Source: an uncultured Oscillospiraceae bacterium | Lineage (GTDB): Bacteria; Bacillota; Clostridia; Oscillospirales; Ruminococcaceae | Direction: 5' to 3' | DNA length: 14,273 nucleotides | NCBI GenBank assembly: GCA_904502045.1 | Contig: CAJGEB010000014.1 | Location: forward strand, 1 to 14,273 | Part shown: positions 1 through 6,804 of the stretch, piece by piece | Layout: the number at the start of each line of letters is the position of its first letter | Position numbering within the stretch: the stretch's first letter is position 1 | Program-made: the position numbers and the translations under genes | Notes under the pieces: model-generated | What the model was told of the DNA's origin: nothing | The model's input: the letters and a program-made list of their open reading frames with translations, nothing else | The model's database searches: none

Positions 1-640
1 CTCCACGAGCGGCTTCGGAGTGAACAAAAAGAAGCTCAAAAGTACCGCGTACGACCTGCTGATAGCTAACGGAGATGTCGAAGAGGCTATTGTTACCACT
101 AAATTCAAAAATGTGGACGTCATTCCCTCAAACATCGATCTCGCAGGAGCCGAAATTGAGCTTATAGAGATGGAAAACCGTGTTATGAGGCTGAAAAAAG
201 CACTAATCAGGATGAAAGACAAGTATGATTATATAATAATCGATTGCCCGCCCTCGCTCGGACTCATAACCCTAAACGCGCTCACGGCATGTGACGGAGT
301 ATTGATCCCGATACAGTGTGAATATTACGCTCTTGAGGGACTATCTCAGCTTATTGCGACGGTACGGCAGGTAAAGAGGATGTATAATCCTTATATAGAT
401 ATTGAGGGAGTACTGCTTACGATGTATGATGCAAGACTCAACTTGACGCTTCAGGTGGTTGAGGAGATAAAAAAGTACTTCCCGCAAAAGCTGCTTAAGA
501 CGGTAATTCCGAGAAATGTACGGCTTTCGGAGGCTCCGAGCTATGGAGAACCGGTGCTTTACTACGACGGCAGCTCAAAGGGTGCAAAAGCGTACCTTGC
601 GGTTGCGGAAGAATTGATTAACGCTGACGAGAGGAGATAG
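1..640 (+). CDS. parA: Chromosome-partitioning ATPase ParA/Soj, 5' end cut by window edge
   Basis: This is the C-terminal part of a ParA/Soj-type Walker ATPase that acts with ParB on parS sites to segregate the origin region. The reading frame is open to the window edge (first full codon at position 2) and begins with STSGFGVNKKK, which in the family follows the NAT of the DPQGNAT motif. The GTG at 20 is therefore internal, not the start. Roughly 45 N-terminal residues, including the deviant Walker A (KGGVGKTT), lie outside the window. Visible landmarks are the Walker B stretch YDYIIIDCPPSLGLITLNAL at 224-283, then QCEYYALEGLSQL, and the C-terminal block IPRNVRLSEAPSYGEP typical of chromosomal Soj. 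About 212 codons are present. The stop TAG (638-640) is 5 bases before parB, and the parB ribosome binding site lies inside the parA end, so the two genes are one operon. Confidence 0.96.
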   Translation, partial: STSGFGVNKKKLKSTAYDLLIANGDVEEAIVTTKFKNVDVIPSNIDLAGAEIELIEMENRVMRLKKALIRMKDKYDYIIIDCPPSLGLITLNALTACDGVLIPIQCEYYALEGLSQLIATVRQVKRMYNPYIDIEGVLLTMYDARLNLTLQVVEEIKKYFPQKLLKTVIPRNVRLSEAPSYGEPVLYYDGSSKGAKAYLAVAEELINADERR

Positions 641-645
641 AGGGT

Positions 646-1521
646 ATGAGCAGAAAGCTTGGCGGACTCGGTAAGGGATTAGATGCGCTTTTTGAAGATA
701 ATGCCACCGAGGAAAACAAGGTTACGGCGATAAAGATATCGGAAATTGAGCCGGACGGCGATCAGCCGAGAAAGATTTTTGATGAAAAGGCAATTGAGGA
801 GCTCGCAGAATCTGTGAGGACTCACGGAGTGCTGCAGCCGATAATGGTAAGACCTGCGGCAAACGGCAGATATACGATAGTAGCCGGCGAGAGAAGATGG
901 AGAGCGGCAAGAATTGCCGGACTTGAAGAAATTCCGGTAATAATAAGAGAAATGAGCGAAAAAGAAGCCGCAGAGATAGCTTTGGTTGAGAATTTGCAGA
1001 GAGAAAACCTCAATCCGATAGAAGAAGCGAGGGGATACAAAAATCTCATCGAAAATTTCGGACTCTCACAGGAGGATGTAGCACAAAGAGTCGGAAAATC
1101 GAGGCCGACGGTAACAAATATGCTGAGATTACTTTTGCTTGAAGATGATATCGTGGGATATGTTGAAGAGGGAAGGATCTCCGCGGGACACGCAAGGGCG
1201 CTTCTTTCCGTCGAAGAGGGAATGCAGCGCAGACAAGCGGTAGACGGAATTTTGCAGGGCAGGATGACGGTAAGAGACGTAGAAAGACTTGCTAATGCAA
1301 AAAAGAAGGAGAAAAAGCCTGAAAAAGTAAAGAGCTTTACCGACAAGGATAAATTTTTCACCGAACTGGAGCTCGCGATGAGAGAGGAGCTACGCAGGAA
1401 GGTGAAGATAACGGGTGACGGTAAAAAAGGAACGATAGAGATAGAGTTTTTCAATAAAGAGGAGCTCGTTGATATAGCAGAAAGGCTTGCCGGAACAAAA
1501 AGAAGAGGCGGCTGGAGATAA
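646..1521 (+). CDS. parB: Chromosome-partitioning protein ParB/Spo0J
   Basis: A 291-residue ParB/Spo0J, a CTP-dependent DNA clamp that loads at parS and spreads, partnering ParA. The N-terminal KLGGLGKGLDALF (4-16) is the conserved segment that in the family contacts and stimulates ParA. The ParB/Srx domain follows, with DQPRKIFDEKAIEELAESV (39-57), the CTP-binding motif GERRWRA (81-87) and the ENLQRENLNPIEEA box (115-128). The helix-turn-helix LSQEDVAQRVGKSRPTVTNM (140-159) recognises parS, and GHARALL (181-187) follows. After a Lys-rich linker (about 214-230) comes the C-terminal dimerisation region, ending in KRRGGWR. The ATG at 646 is preceded by GAGGAG (631-636) with 9 bases between. A matching parS site starts 9 bases after the stop, which supports the assignment. 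It could be confused with the paralogue Noc, but adjacency to parA and the parS site favour ParB. Confidence 0.97.
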   Translation: MSRKLGGLGKGLDALFEDNATEENKVTAIKISEIEPDGDQPRKIFDEKAIEELAESVRTHGVLQPIMVRPAANGRYTIVAGERRWRAARIAGLEEIPVIIREMSEKEAAEIALVENLQRENLNPIEEARGYKNLIENFGLSQEDVAQRVGKSRPTVTNMLRLLLLEDDIVGYVEEGRISAGHARALLSVEEGMQRRQAVDGILQGRMTVRDVERLANAKKKEKKPEKVKSFTDKDKFFTELELAMREELRRKVKITGDGKKGTIEIEFFNKEELVDIAERLAGTKRRGGWR

Positions 1522-1529
1522 AAAGAAGT

Positions 1530-1545
1530 AGTTTCACGTGGAACA
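1530..1545. promoter_or_regulatory. parS centromere site (ParB binding)
   Basis: The 16 bases AGTTTCACGTGGAACA match TGTTTCACGTGGAACA, the reverse complement of the B. subtilis parS TGTTCCACGTGAAACA, at 15 of 16 positions; only the first base differs. The core palindrome CACGTG is at 1535-1540. The site lies between the parB stop and the serS ribosome binding site, which is outside coding sequence and next to the gene for the protein that should bind it. ParB would load here and slide into neighbouring DNA. I judged the match by eye; ParB binding is inferred. Confidence 0.88.
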
Positions 1546-1572
1546 TAGACCAAAAGAAAGAGGAGAGTAAAA

Positions 1573-2847
1573 ATGTTAGACATAAAGGTAATAAGAAGTG
1601 ATCCCGACAGAGTTAAGGCGGCGATGAAGAGCAGAAATAAGGATATGGACGCGGTGATAGATGAGATACTTGCGATAGATGCGAAAAGACGCGAGGTAAG
1701 CGCAAGAGCGGACAATCTCAAAGCGGAGCAGAACAAAGCAAGTAAGCTGATACCGGTATATAAAAAGGAAGGCAAAGACGTTTCCGAGATAATGGAGCAG
1801 ATGAAAAAGATCGCGGAAGAGGTAAAGGCGTGCGACGCGGAAACGGCACAGTACGAGCAGAAGCAGAAGGAGTTAGTGCTCGGAATTCCGAATATACCGA
1901 ATGAAACGGTACCGATAGGAAAAGACGACACGGAAAATGTAGAGATAAGAAGGTTTGGGGAGCCGAGAGCGTTTGAGTTTGAGCCGAAAGCGCACTGGGA
2001 TATCGGTGCGGGACTTGGAATCCTTGATCCTGAGAGGGCGGCGAAGGTAACGGGAGCAAGATTTCATTTTTACAAAGGGCTTGGAGCTCAGCTTGAGAGG
2101 GCAATAATCAACTTTTTCCTGAATACTCATACAGCACACGGATATACAGAGATATTTCCGCCGTTTATGGCGAACAGAGCGTCGATGACGGGAACCGGAC
2201 AGCTTCCGAAGTTTGAGGAGGATATGTTCAGACTTGAGGGAACCGAATATTATATGATACCGACAGCAGAGGTACCGGTCACCAACTACCACAGAGACGA
2301 GATACTCTCGGCAGATGAGCTTCCGATAAAGTACTGTGCATATTCTGCGTGCTTCAGAGCGGAGGCGGGAAGCGCAGGAAGGGATACGAGAGGACTCATT
2401 CGTCAGCATCAGTTTAATAAGGTGGAGCTTGTAAAGTTTAGTGATCCCGACAAGTCCTACGAGGAGCTTGAGGCGCTTACAAATGATGCAGAGAGAGTAC
2501 TTCAGCTTTTGGGACTGCCTTACAGAGTAGTAGCGCTCAGCAGCGGAGATATAGGATTTTCCAGCGCAAAGACTTATGATATAGAGGTATGGATGCCGTC
2601 TTACGGAAGATACGTTGAGATTTCGAGCTGCTCCAACTTCGAAGATTTCCAAGCCCGCAGAGCAAATATAAGAATGCGCGGCGAGGATAAGAAGGTAAAG
2701 TACGTTCACACCTTGAACGGATCGGGAATAGCAGTGGGCCGCACCACCGCAGCAATACTCGAAAACTACCAGAATGGTGACGGAAGTGTAACGATTCCCG
2801 AGGTGCTCAGAGGGTACATGGGCGGAATTGAGGTAATCAAGAAGTAA
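1573..2847 (+). CDS. serS: Serine--tRNA ligase (seryl-tRNA synthetase, class II)
   Basis: A 424-residue cytosolic enzyme, the usual bacterial SerRS length, that charges tRNA(Ser) (and tRNA(Sec) where present) with serine. The start [15 protein letters not shown] is canonical. Residues about 30-105 are the charged helical-hairpin arm that grips the long variable arm of tRNA(Ser). The class II catalytic core follows: motif 1 around ERAIINFF...HGYTEIFPP (175-197), the serine-binding TAEVP (231-235), motif 2 [15 protein letters not shown] (261-275) and motif 3 [19 protein letters not shown] (382-400). The C-terminus [12 protein letters not shown] is also typical. The ATG at 1573 has AGGAG at 1561-1565, seven bases upstream. 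It is 51 bases downstream of parB, probably in the same transcript. No T-box leader fits in that gap. Confidence 0.98.
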   Translation: MLDIKVIRSDPDRVKAAMKSRNKDMDAVIDEILAIDAKRREVSARADNLKAEQNKASKLIPVYKKEGKDVSEIMEQMKKIAEEVKACDAETAQYEQKQKELVLGIPNIPNETVPIGKDDTENVEIRRFGEPRAFEFEPKAHWDIGAGLGILDPERAAKVTGARFHFYKGLGAQLERAIINFFLNTHTAHGYTEIFPPFMANRASMTGTGQLPKFEEDMFRLEGTEYYMIPTAEVPVTNYHRDEILSADELPIKYCAYSACFRAEAGSAGRDTRGLIRQHQFNKVELVKFSDPDKSYEELEALTNDAERVLQLLGLPYRVVALSSGDIGFSSAKTYDIEVWMPSYGRYVEISSCSNFEDFQARRANIRMRGEDKKVKYVHTLNGSGIAVGRTTAAILENYQNGDGSVTIPEVLRGYMGGIEVIKK

Positions 2848-2882
2848 CCTGAAGAAAAATACCGAAAAAAGAGCAAAAAAGG

Positions 2883-2912
2883 AGCTCCGACTTGCAAAAG
2901 CAGGCCGGAGCT
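2883..2912. terminator. Bidirectional intrinsic terminator between convergent serS and the proBA operon
   Basis: AGCTCCG (2883-2889) pairs with CGGAGCT (2906-2912). After one A-C mismatch the stem continues as CTTGC/GCAGG around an AAAA loop. On the minus strand the hairpin is followed by a T-rich run (the complement of the A-runs at about 2863-2880), a good intrinsic terminator for the leftward operon that ends at 2926. On the plus strand it is followed by the weaker TTAAATTTT (2912-2920), which may serve serS. It lies 35 bases after the serS stop and 13 bases past the end of the leftward gene. Confidence 0.85.
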
Positions 2913-2925
2913 TAAATTTTGAAAA

Positions 2926-3786
2926 TTATTCTTCAGAGGTTTCGGATGAAGATTCATTAGAGGATTCTGAGGAGATATCAGAGCTATCAGACACCTCGGA
3001 GCCTTGACTTTCGGAGCTTTCGGAGAATTCATCTTCAGAAGATTCGAATTCATCAAAGGATTCTTCCGGATAGGAGCTTTGAGAGGAACCGAGGTCCTCA
3101 AGTGACTCACACACAGCAGTAATAATATACTCGCCGTCCACGTTTTTGAGGACATAGATACGGGACTTTTCAGGAGTAAAGGAAATGCGGTCGCCGGCGA
3201 GGTCGGTATCCCAAAGAGTAGAGGGAGGGATGTAGTCAACGGTGAGGTAGACGAAATTGCCGTCGCGCTGGATTTTCTGAATGTCGGGAGTATACTGCAT
3301 AGACTGATAAGCCATGGGGATTGAGTAGGTGGAGGAAGTGGGGGTGTACTGATAAAGAATATCGTTATCATAGAAGGTCTGATGAACGAGGGTAACGTTT
3401 TCGCCGAACAGCTTTTTGGCTTCAACGTCAATGTCGGAGGAGGGAACGGTAAGCAGCATAAACTCGTCGTAGGAGTACTTACCGCGGTTATTGATAAGAG
3501 CGGACCACATACACATCTGAAGAAGGGTAACCTCGTCGAGCTGAGCGTAGCTGTTGAAGTTGATTGGGTCAAACATCATAACGGGATATATTTCGCGCTC
3601 AAACATAGCCTTTTCCTTGTCGTTTCTAATGAGGGATTTGGTAGCGGAAACGAGGAAAGAGATGGTAGAAATAAGGCCGATTACCGAAAAAACGAGGATA
3701 ACAGCGGTAAAAGCGGGAAGGAGCTTATATTTTCTGCGTGAAATACTTCTGTTGGAGATTTTTTTTGCGGGAGTCGCTTCGGACAT
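2926..3786 (-). CDS. Uncharacterised single-pass membrane protein with Ser/Glu-rich C-terminal tail
   Basis: I do not recognise the family. The 286-residue protein has a basic N-terminus (KKISNRSISRRKYK) and one hydrophobic segment at about 22-47 (LLPAFTAVILVFSVIG and onward). A predicted extracytoplasmic domain of about 185 residues follows, rich in Tyr and Thr (for example QYTPTSSTYSIPMAYQSMQY), with beta-like stretches IYVLKNVDGEYIITAV near its end. The last 50 or so residues are almost only Ser, Glu and Asp, a low-complexity tail. Positive-inside reasoning puts the N-terminus inside and the rest outside. The chosen ATG (3784-3786) has AAAGGA eight bases upstream; the earlier in-frame ATG (3793-3795) abuts that site and is less likely. 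It follows proA by 36 bases on the same strand, so it is probably the last gene of the proBA operon, ending at the shared terminator. No proline-related motif is visible, so co-transcription may be incidental. Confidence 0.85.
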   Translation of the reverse strand: MSEATPAKKISNRSISRRKYKLLPAFTAVILVFSVIGLISTISFLVSATKSLIRNDKEKAMFEREIYPVMMFDPINFNSYAQLDEVTLLQMCMWSALINNRGKYSYDEFMLLTVPSSDIDVEAKKLFGENVTLVHQTFYDNDILYQYTPTSSTYSIPMAYQSMQYTPDIQKIQRDGNFVYLTVDYIPPSTLWDTDLAGDRISFTPEKSRIYVLKNVDGEYIITAVCESLEDLGSSQSSYPEESFDEFESSEDEFSESSESQGSEVSDSSDISSESSNESSSETSEE

Positions 3787-3822
3787 AGTAAACATCCTTT
3801 CGAGTGGAGATTTTTGGGAGAG

Positions 3823-5067
3823 TCAGCGTATCTGACCGTCACCGGAGATGATATATTTATAGGTGGTGAGATGGGAAAGACCCATCGGACCTCTTGCGTG
3901 CAGCTTTTGTGTGGAGATACCGATCTCAGCACCGAGACCGAACTCACCGCCGTCGGTAAATCTTGTGGAAGCGTTGACGTAGACTGCGGCGGCATCGACG
4001 CGCTGAGAGAAGGAGTTTGCGGCAAAGTAGTCGCGGGTAACGATGCATTCGCTGTGGCGGGTACCGTACTTGTTGATGTGGTCGATAGCCTCATCAATGG
4101 AGTCCACAACCTTTATCGCGACCTTGTAATCGAGGTATTCTGTGGAAAAATCCTCGTCGGTAGCGGGAATTACACAGCTACCGAGTATACTCTGAGTAAT
4201 ATCGCAGCCGTAAATCTCCACGGAGTAATTGTCGAGCAGGGGTTTTACTTTATTCAAGAAGTCCTCTGCGCAGGATTTGTGAACAAGGAAGGTCTCTGCA
4301 GCGTTACAAACAGAGGGACGGGAGCATTTAGCGTTAGCAGCAATGTTGGCAGCCATGTCGATGTCGGCGGAGGAGTCGATGTAGATGTGGCAGTTACCGG
4401 TACCCGTTTCGATGACGGGAACGGTGGAATTATTCACTACGGAACTGATAAGACCGGCGCCGCCGCGGGGAATGAGTACGTCGAGAACGCCGCTGAGACG
4501 CATCATTTCAGTAGCACTGTTGCGGGAGGTGTCGGTAATGAAGGAAACAGCGTCTTCGGGGAGTCCGACGGCTCCGACAGCTTTACGCATAACGGAAATG
4601 AGCGCGATATTTGAGTTTATCGCTTCTTTACCGCCGCGGAGAAGACAAGCGTTACCCGATTTAAGACAGAGAGCAGCGGCATCGACGGTAACATTGGGGC
4701 GCGCCTCGTAGATTATTCCGACAAGACCGAGCGGAACGCTAACCTTGCGGATATTGAGTCCGTTGGGGCGGACTGACCCGCCGAGCACCTGACCGACGGG
4801 ATCCTCCAAATTACACACCTGCCTTACCGCATCGGCGATTGAGCGGATACGGCTTTCGGTGAGGGAGAGGCGGTCGATGAGGGATTTTGAGATACCCGCA
4901 GCTTCGGCGTTTTGAATATCCTTTTGATTTGCAGCTAAAATATCGGAGATACTCTCCTCAAGAGCATCGGCAATTGAGAAAAGGGCCTTATTTTTTAGTT
5001 GGGAACCCGCAGCAGCAAGAGCGGGAGCGGCGGATTTTGCCGCAAGAGAGAGTTGTAATACAGACAT
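3823..5067 (-). CDS. proA: Glutamate-5-semialdehyde dehydrogenase (gamma-glutamyl phosphate reductase)
   Basis: A 414-residue aldehyde-dehydrogenase-superfamily enzyme that reduces gamma-glutamyl phosphate with NADPH to glutamate-5-semialdehyde, the second step of proline synthesis, in the cytosol. Landmarks are VPLGLVGIIYEARPNVTVDA (111-130), CLKSGNACLLRGGKEA (134-149), the RGGAGLI loop (201-207), ETGTGNCHIYID (220-231), the catalytic Cys at 254 in RPSVCNAAET, and the C-terminal DGGEFGLGAEIGISTQKLHA and RGPMGLSHLTTYKY. Length and motifs are normal for ProA. The ATG at 5065-5067 has AAAGG upstream on the minus strand, at a slightly long spacing of about 12 bases. It starts 24 bases after the proB stop, so the two genes form a classic proBA unit and channel the labile acyl phosphate between neighbouring enzymes. 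Confidence 0.97.
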   Translation of the reverse strand: MSVLQLSLAAKSAAPALAAAGSQLKNKALFSIADALEESISDILAANQKDIQNAEAAGISKSLIDRLSLTESRIRSIADAVRQVCNLEDPVGQVLGGSVRPNGLNIRKVSVPLGLVGIIYEARPNVTVDAAALCLKSGNACLLRGGKEAINSNIALISVMRKAVGAVGLPEDAVSFITDTSRNSATEMMRLSGVLDVLIPRGGAGLISSVVNNSTVPVIETGTGNCHIYIDSSADIDMAANIAANAKCSRPSVCNAAETFLVHKSCAEDFLNKVKPLLDNYSVEIYGCDITQSILGSCVIPATDEDFSTEYLDYKVAIKVVDSIDEAIDHINKYGTRHSECIVTRDYFAANSFSQRVDAAAVYVNASTRFTDGGEFGLGAEIGISTQKLHARGPMGLSHLTTYKYIISGDGQIR

Positions 5068-5091
5068 AATGTTACCGTGCCTTTCTGAAAA

Positions 5092-5889
5092 TTACTTAAA
5101 AAATCTTGTACCGACGTCTTTTCCGTCAAAAAGGTCGTATAAGAGGTTAGGGTCTGCGCTGTTGAGTATCGCCATACCTATACCGCTGTTCATAGCAATA
5201 TCTGCGGCGTGGAGTTTAGTACGCATACCGCCGGTTCCGACGGAGGAGCCTGCTCCGCCGGCAGCGCTTATGATGTCGTCGCTGATGCAGTGCACCTCGC
5301 TGATGAGCTTTGCATCGGGATTTTTGCGGGGATCGCAGTCGTAGAGTCCGTCGATATCGCTCATAATAACAAGAGCATCGGCGTTGACGATAGAGGCGAC
5401 TATCGCGGCGAGGGTATCGTTTTCGCCGAAGGTAGCCTCGATCTCCTCTACCGAAACGGTATCGTTTTCATTGACGATGGGAATGGCTCCCAGCTCAAAA
5501 AGGCGCTCAAAGGTATTGATGATGTGAGCTTTTCTTTCGGGATTATCTATAACGTCGCGGGTAAGCAGAGCCTGAGCGACAACATGGTTATAAGCAGAGA
5601 AGAGCTTGTCGTAGATATACATCAGTTCGCACTGTCCGACGGCGGCGGCAGCCTGCTTTGAGGGAATATCGTTGGGACGGCGCTCCATTTTGAGCTTACC
5701 GCAGCCGACACCGATGGCTCCGGAGCTGACTAAAACGACGTCTTTGCCGGAATTTTTGATGTCCGCGAGTACCTTCACAAGCTTTTCAATACTACGCAGA
5801 TTAATATGGCCGGTGGGGTAGGCGATGGAGGAGGTTCCCACCTTTATGACTACTCTTTTAACGTTGCAAAAGCTAAACAAATACTGCAC
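5092..5889 (-). CDS. proB: Glutamate 5-kinase, short form without PUA domain
   Basis: Phosphorylates glutamate to gamma-glutamyl phosphate with ATP, the first and normally feedback-controlled step of proline synthesis. The amino acid kinase fold is complete: KRVVIKVGTSS (11-21), VVLVSSGAIGVG (51-62), IPIVNENDTVS (136-146), FGENDTLAA (154-162), MSDIDGLYD (176-184) and GTGGMRTKLHAA (218-229). The protein ends at GTRFF after 265 residues, so the C-terminal PUA domain found in E. coli-type ProB (about 370 residues) is absent; such short forms are common in Firmicutes. The start is uncertain. GTG at 5887-5889 is only two bases from the GAGAGG at 5892-5897, while TTG at 5878-5880 is 11 bases from it and would give MFSFCNVKRVV. 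The active-site KVGTS is retained either way. Confidence 0.94.
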   Translation of the reverse strand: MQYLFSFCNVKRVVIKVGTSSIAYPTGHINLRSIEKLVKVLADIKNSGKDVVLVSSGAIGVGCGKLKMERRPNDIPSKQAAAAVGQCELMYIYDKLFSAYNHVVAQALLTRDVIDNPERKAHIINTFERLFELGAIPIVNENDTVSVEEIEATFGENDTLAAIVASIVNADALVIMSDIDGLYDCDPRKNPDAKLISEVHCISDDIISAAGGAGSSVGTGGMRTKLHAADIAMNSGIGMAILNSADPNLLYDLFDGKDVGTRFFK

Positions 5890-5920
5890 GACCTCTCAGA
5901 TAAAATGAATATATATACTA

Positions 5921-5949
5921 ATTGTAGCCGAAAACGAGCGAATACACAA
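5921..5949 (-). promoter_or_regulatory. proB: Candidate promoter of the proB-proA operon
   Basis: On the minus strand, TTGTGT (complement of 5944-5949) and TACAAT (complement of 5921-5926) are separated by exactly 17 bases. The -10 matches the vegetative consensus at five of six positions; the -35 keeps only TTG. Transcription would start near 5914, leaving a leader of about 25 bases with the GAGAGG ribosome binding site, too short for a riboswitch or T-box. This was read by eye and is not experimentally supported. Confidence 0.5.
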
Positions 5950-6031
5950 GGGGTTAAGAGCAAATTCCCGAAAAAAGAGAAAAAGAGCGGAAGAAAAAGG
6001 GAGAAACGGGGGTAAAAAATGAGAGGAGCTA

Positions 6032-6060
6032 TTGTGCAATAAATAAAGGTGTGATATAAT
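6032..6060 (+). promoter_or_regulatory. ruvC: Candidate extended -10 promoter of the ruvCAB operon
   Basis: TGATATAAT at 6052-6060 is a perfect extended -10 (TG, one base, TATAAT). Seventeen bases upstream of the hexamer is TTGTGC (6032-6037), a weak -35 that an extended -10 can tolerate. Predicted start is near 6067, giving a leader of about 90 bases. A second TATAAT at 6129-6134 has no good -35 and would leave almost no leader, so it is less likely. Confidence 0.6.
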
Positions 6061-6157
6061 GTAAGGATAAAATGGGGGAAATGTGGGTGGAACCCGAAAA
6101 AGTTTAAACAAAATAGGAATTTGGGTAATATAATGATAATGCGAAGGCGGCGTGAAG

Positions 6158-6658
6158 ATGGTAATATTGGGAATAGATCCGGGGTACGCGATAGTCGGAT
6201 ACGGAGCGGTGGAATATAAGGGCAGTAAGTTCACGCCGATAGAGTACGGAGCGGTGACTACCGAAGCGGGAGTACCGTTTGAGGAGCGGCTGAAACGGGT
6301 ATACGACGGCGTGTGCGAGGTAATGGACAGAGTGAAGCCTGAAACTATGGCGATAGAGAAGCTGTTTTTTACCTCTAACCAAAAGACCGCGATAGACGTG
6401 GCGCAGGCGAGAGGAGTAACGGTGCTTGCGGCGGTACAGAGAGGAATTTCGGTTTACGAGTACACACCGCTTCAGGTAAAGCAGGCGATAGTGGGGTACG
6501 GTAAGGCGGAGAAGCGGCAGGTAATGGAGATGACGAAGATAATACTGCATCTTGACAAGATTCCGAAGCCGGACGACGCCGCCGATGCAGTAGCACTTGC
6601 TATCTGCCACGGACACTGTGCAGGCTCGCTTATGAGCAGAAGGATAATTCCGAGATAG
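6158..6658 (+). CDS. ruvC: Crossover junction endodeoxyribonuclease RuvC
   Basis: The Holliday-junction resolvase that cuts four-way junctions symmetrically as a dimer, working with RuvAB. From the ATG at 6158 the protein has 166 residues, the usual length. The four catalytic acidic residues are in place: Asp7 in ILGIDPG, Glu67 in MAIEKLFF, and Asp140 and Asp143 in KPDDAADAVALAICHGH. The resolvase signature around FTSNQKTAIDVAQARG and YTPLQVKQAIVGYGKAEKRQ is also typical. A GTG at 6152 is in frame (adding Met-Lys); I prefer the ATG because GGCGG (6146-6150) is seven bases from it, but the GTG cannot be excluded. It is the first gene of ruvC-ruvA-ruvB, the usual order; ruvA begins 146 bases downstream. 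A RuvC rather than RecU resolvase argues against Bacilli. Confidence 0.96.
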   Translation: MVILGIDPGYAIVGYGAVEYKGSKFTPIEYGAVTTEAGVPFEERLKRVYDGVCEVMDRVKPETMAIEKLFFTSNQKTAIDVAQARGVTVLAAVQRGISVYEYTPLQVKQAIVGYGKAEKRQVMEMTKIILHLDKIPKPDDAADAVALAICHGHCAGSLMSRRIIPR

Positions 6659-6804
6659 AGAAAAGCTGACAGAGTACCCGTTTTTGTTGAAAACTCTGAT
6701 GAAAAGTTGAAAATATACGGCTTTTAAAGAGAGAAAAAAGTCGAATAATCTTGAAAATACTCAAAAAAAGGAATAAAAAGTACGAAAAAGGAAGAGGGAT
6801 ACGG

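Larger units (their letters stand above)
5890..6157. other. Divergent intergenic region between proB and ruvC
   Basis: About 268 bases without a supported gene. The flanking genes run away from each other, so the region should carry promoters for both operons; candidates are given separately. The plus strand at 5950-6050 is very purine-rich (runs such as GAAAAAAGAGAAAAAGAG). I saw no good hairpin, riboswitch or T-box fold and no Gram-positive SOS box of the form GAAC-N4-GTTC. Short open frames crossing it lack a ribosome binding site and any family resemblance. Confidence 0.7.

Noticed and set aside
20..22. GTG as the start of parA.
   Set aside because: The frame is open to the window edge and the residues before the GTG match the family, so the gene is truncated by the window rather than starting here.
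822..1931. Long open frame (369 codons) on the minus strand across parB and serS.
   Set aside because: It is a Ser/Leu/Phe-rich shadow of two well-recognised genes on the other strand, with no ribosome binding site or family resemblance; it arises from the purine-rich coding strand.
3814..4614. 266-codon frame on the plus strand antisense to proA.
   Set aside because: Shadow of proA: Gly/Val-rich without motifs, and proA on the other strand has all its catalytic landmarks.
5806..6015. Small plus-strand frame across the proB start and intergenic region.
   Set aside because: It overlaps the proB coding start antisense, has no ribosome binding site and ends in a Lys/Arg-rich stretch from purine runs.
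6091..6105. GAAC...GTTT before ruvC as a LexA (SOS) box.
   Set aside because: The half-sites are eight bases apart instead of four and the right half is imperfect.
6129..6134. TATAAT just upstream of ruvC as its promoter.
   Set aside because: There is no reasonable -35 at 16-18 bases, and the start site would fall at the ribosome binding site.
6670..6698. Possible terminator hairpin after ruvC (CAGAGT...ACTCTG).
   Set aside because: The stem is only six pairs with a 17-base loop and no T-tract follows, so it is not a convincing terminator.
6751..6804. N-terminal extension of RuvA from a TTG.
   Set aside because: The 18 added residues are Lys-rich and unlike any RuvA; ATG 6805 has a good ribosome binding site and the canonical start.
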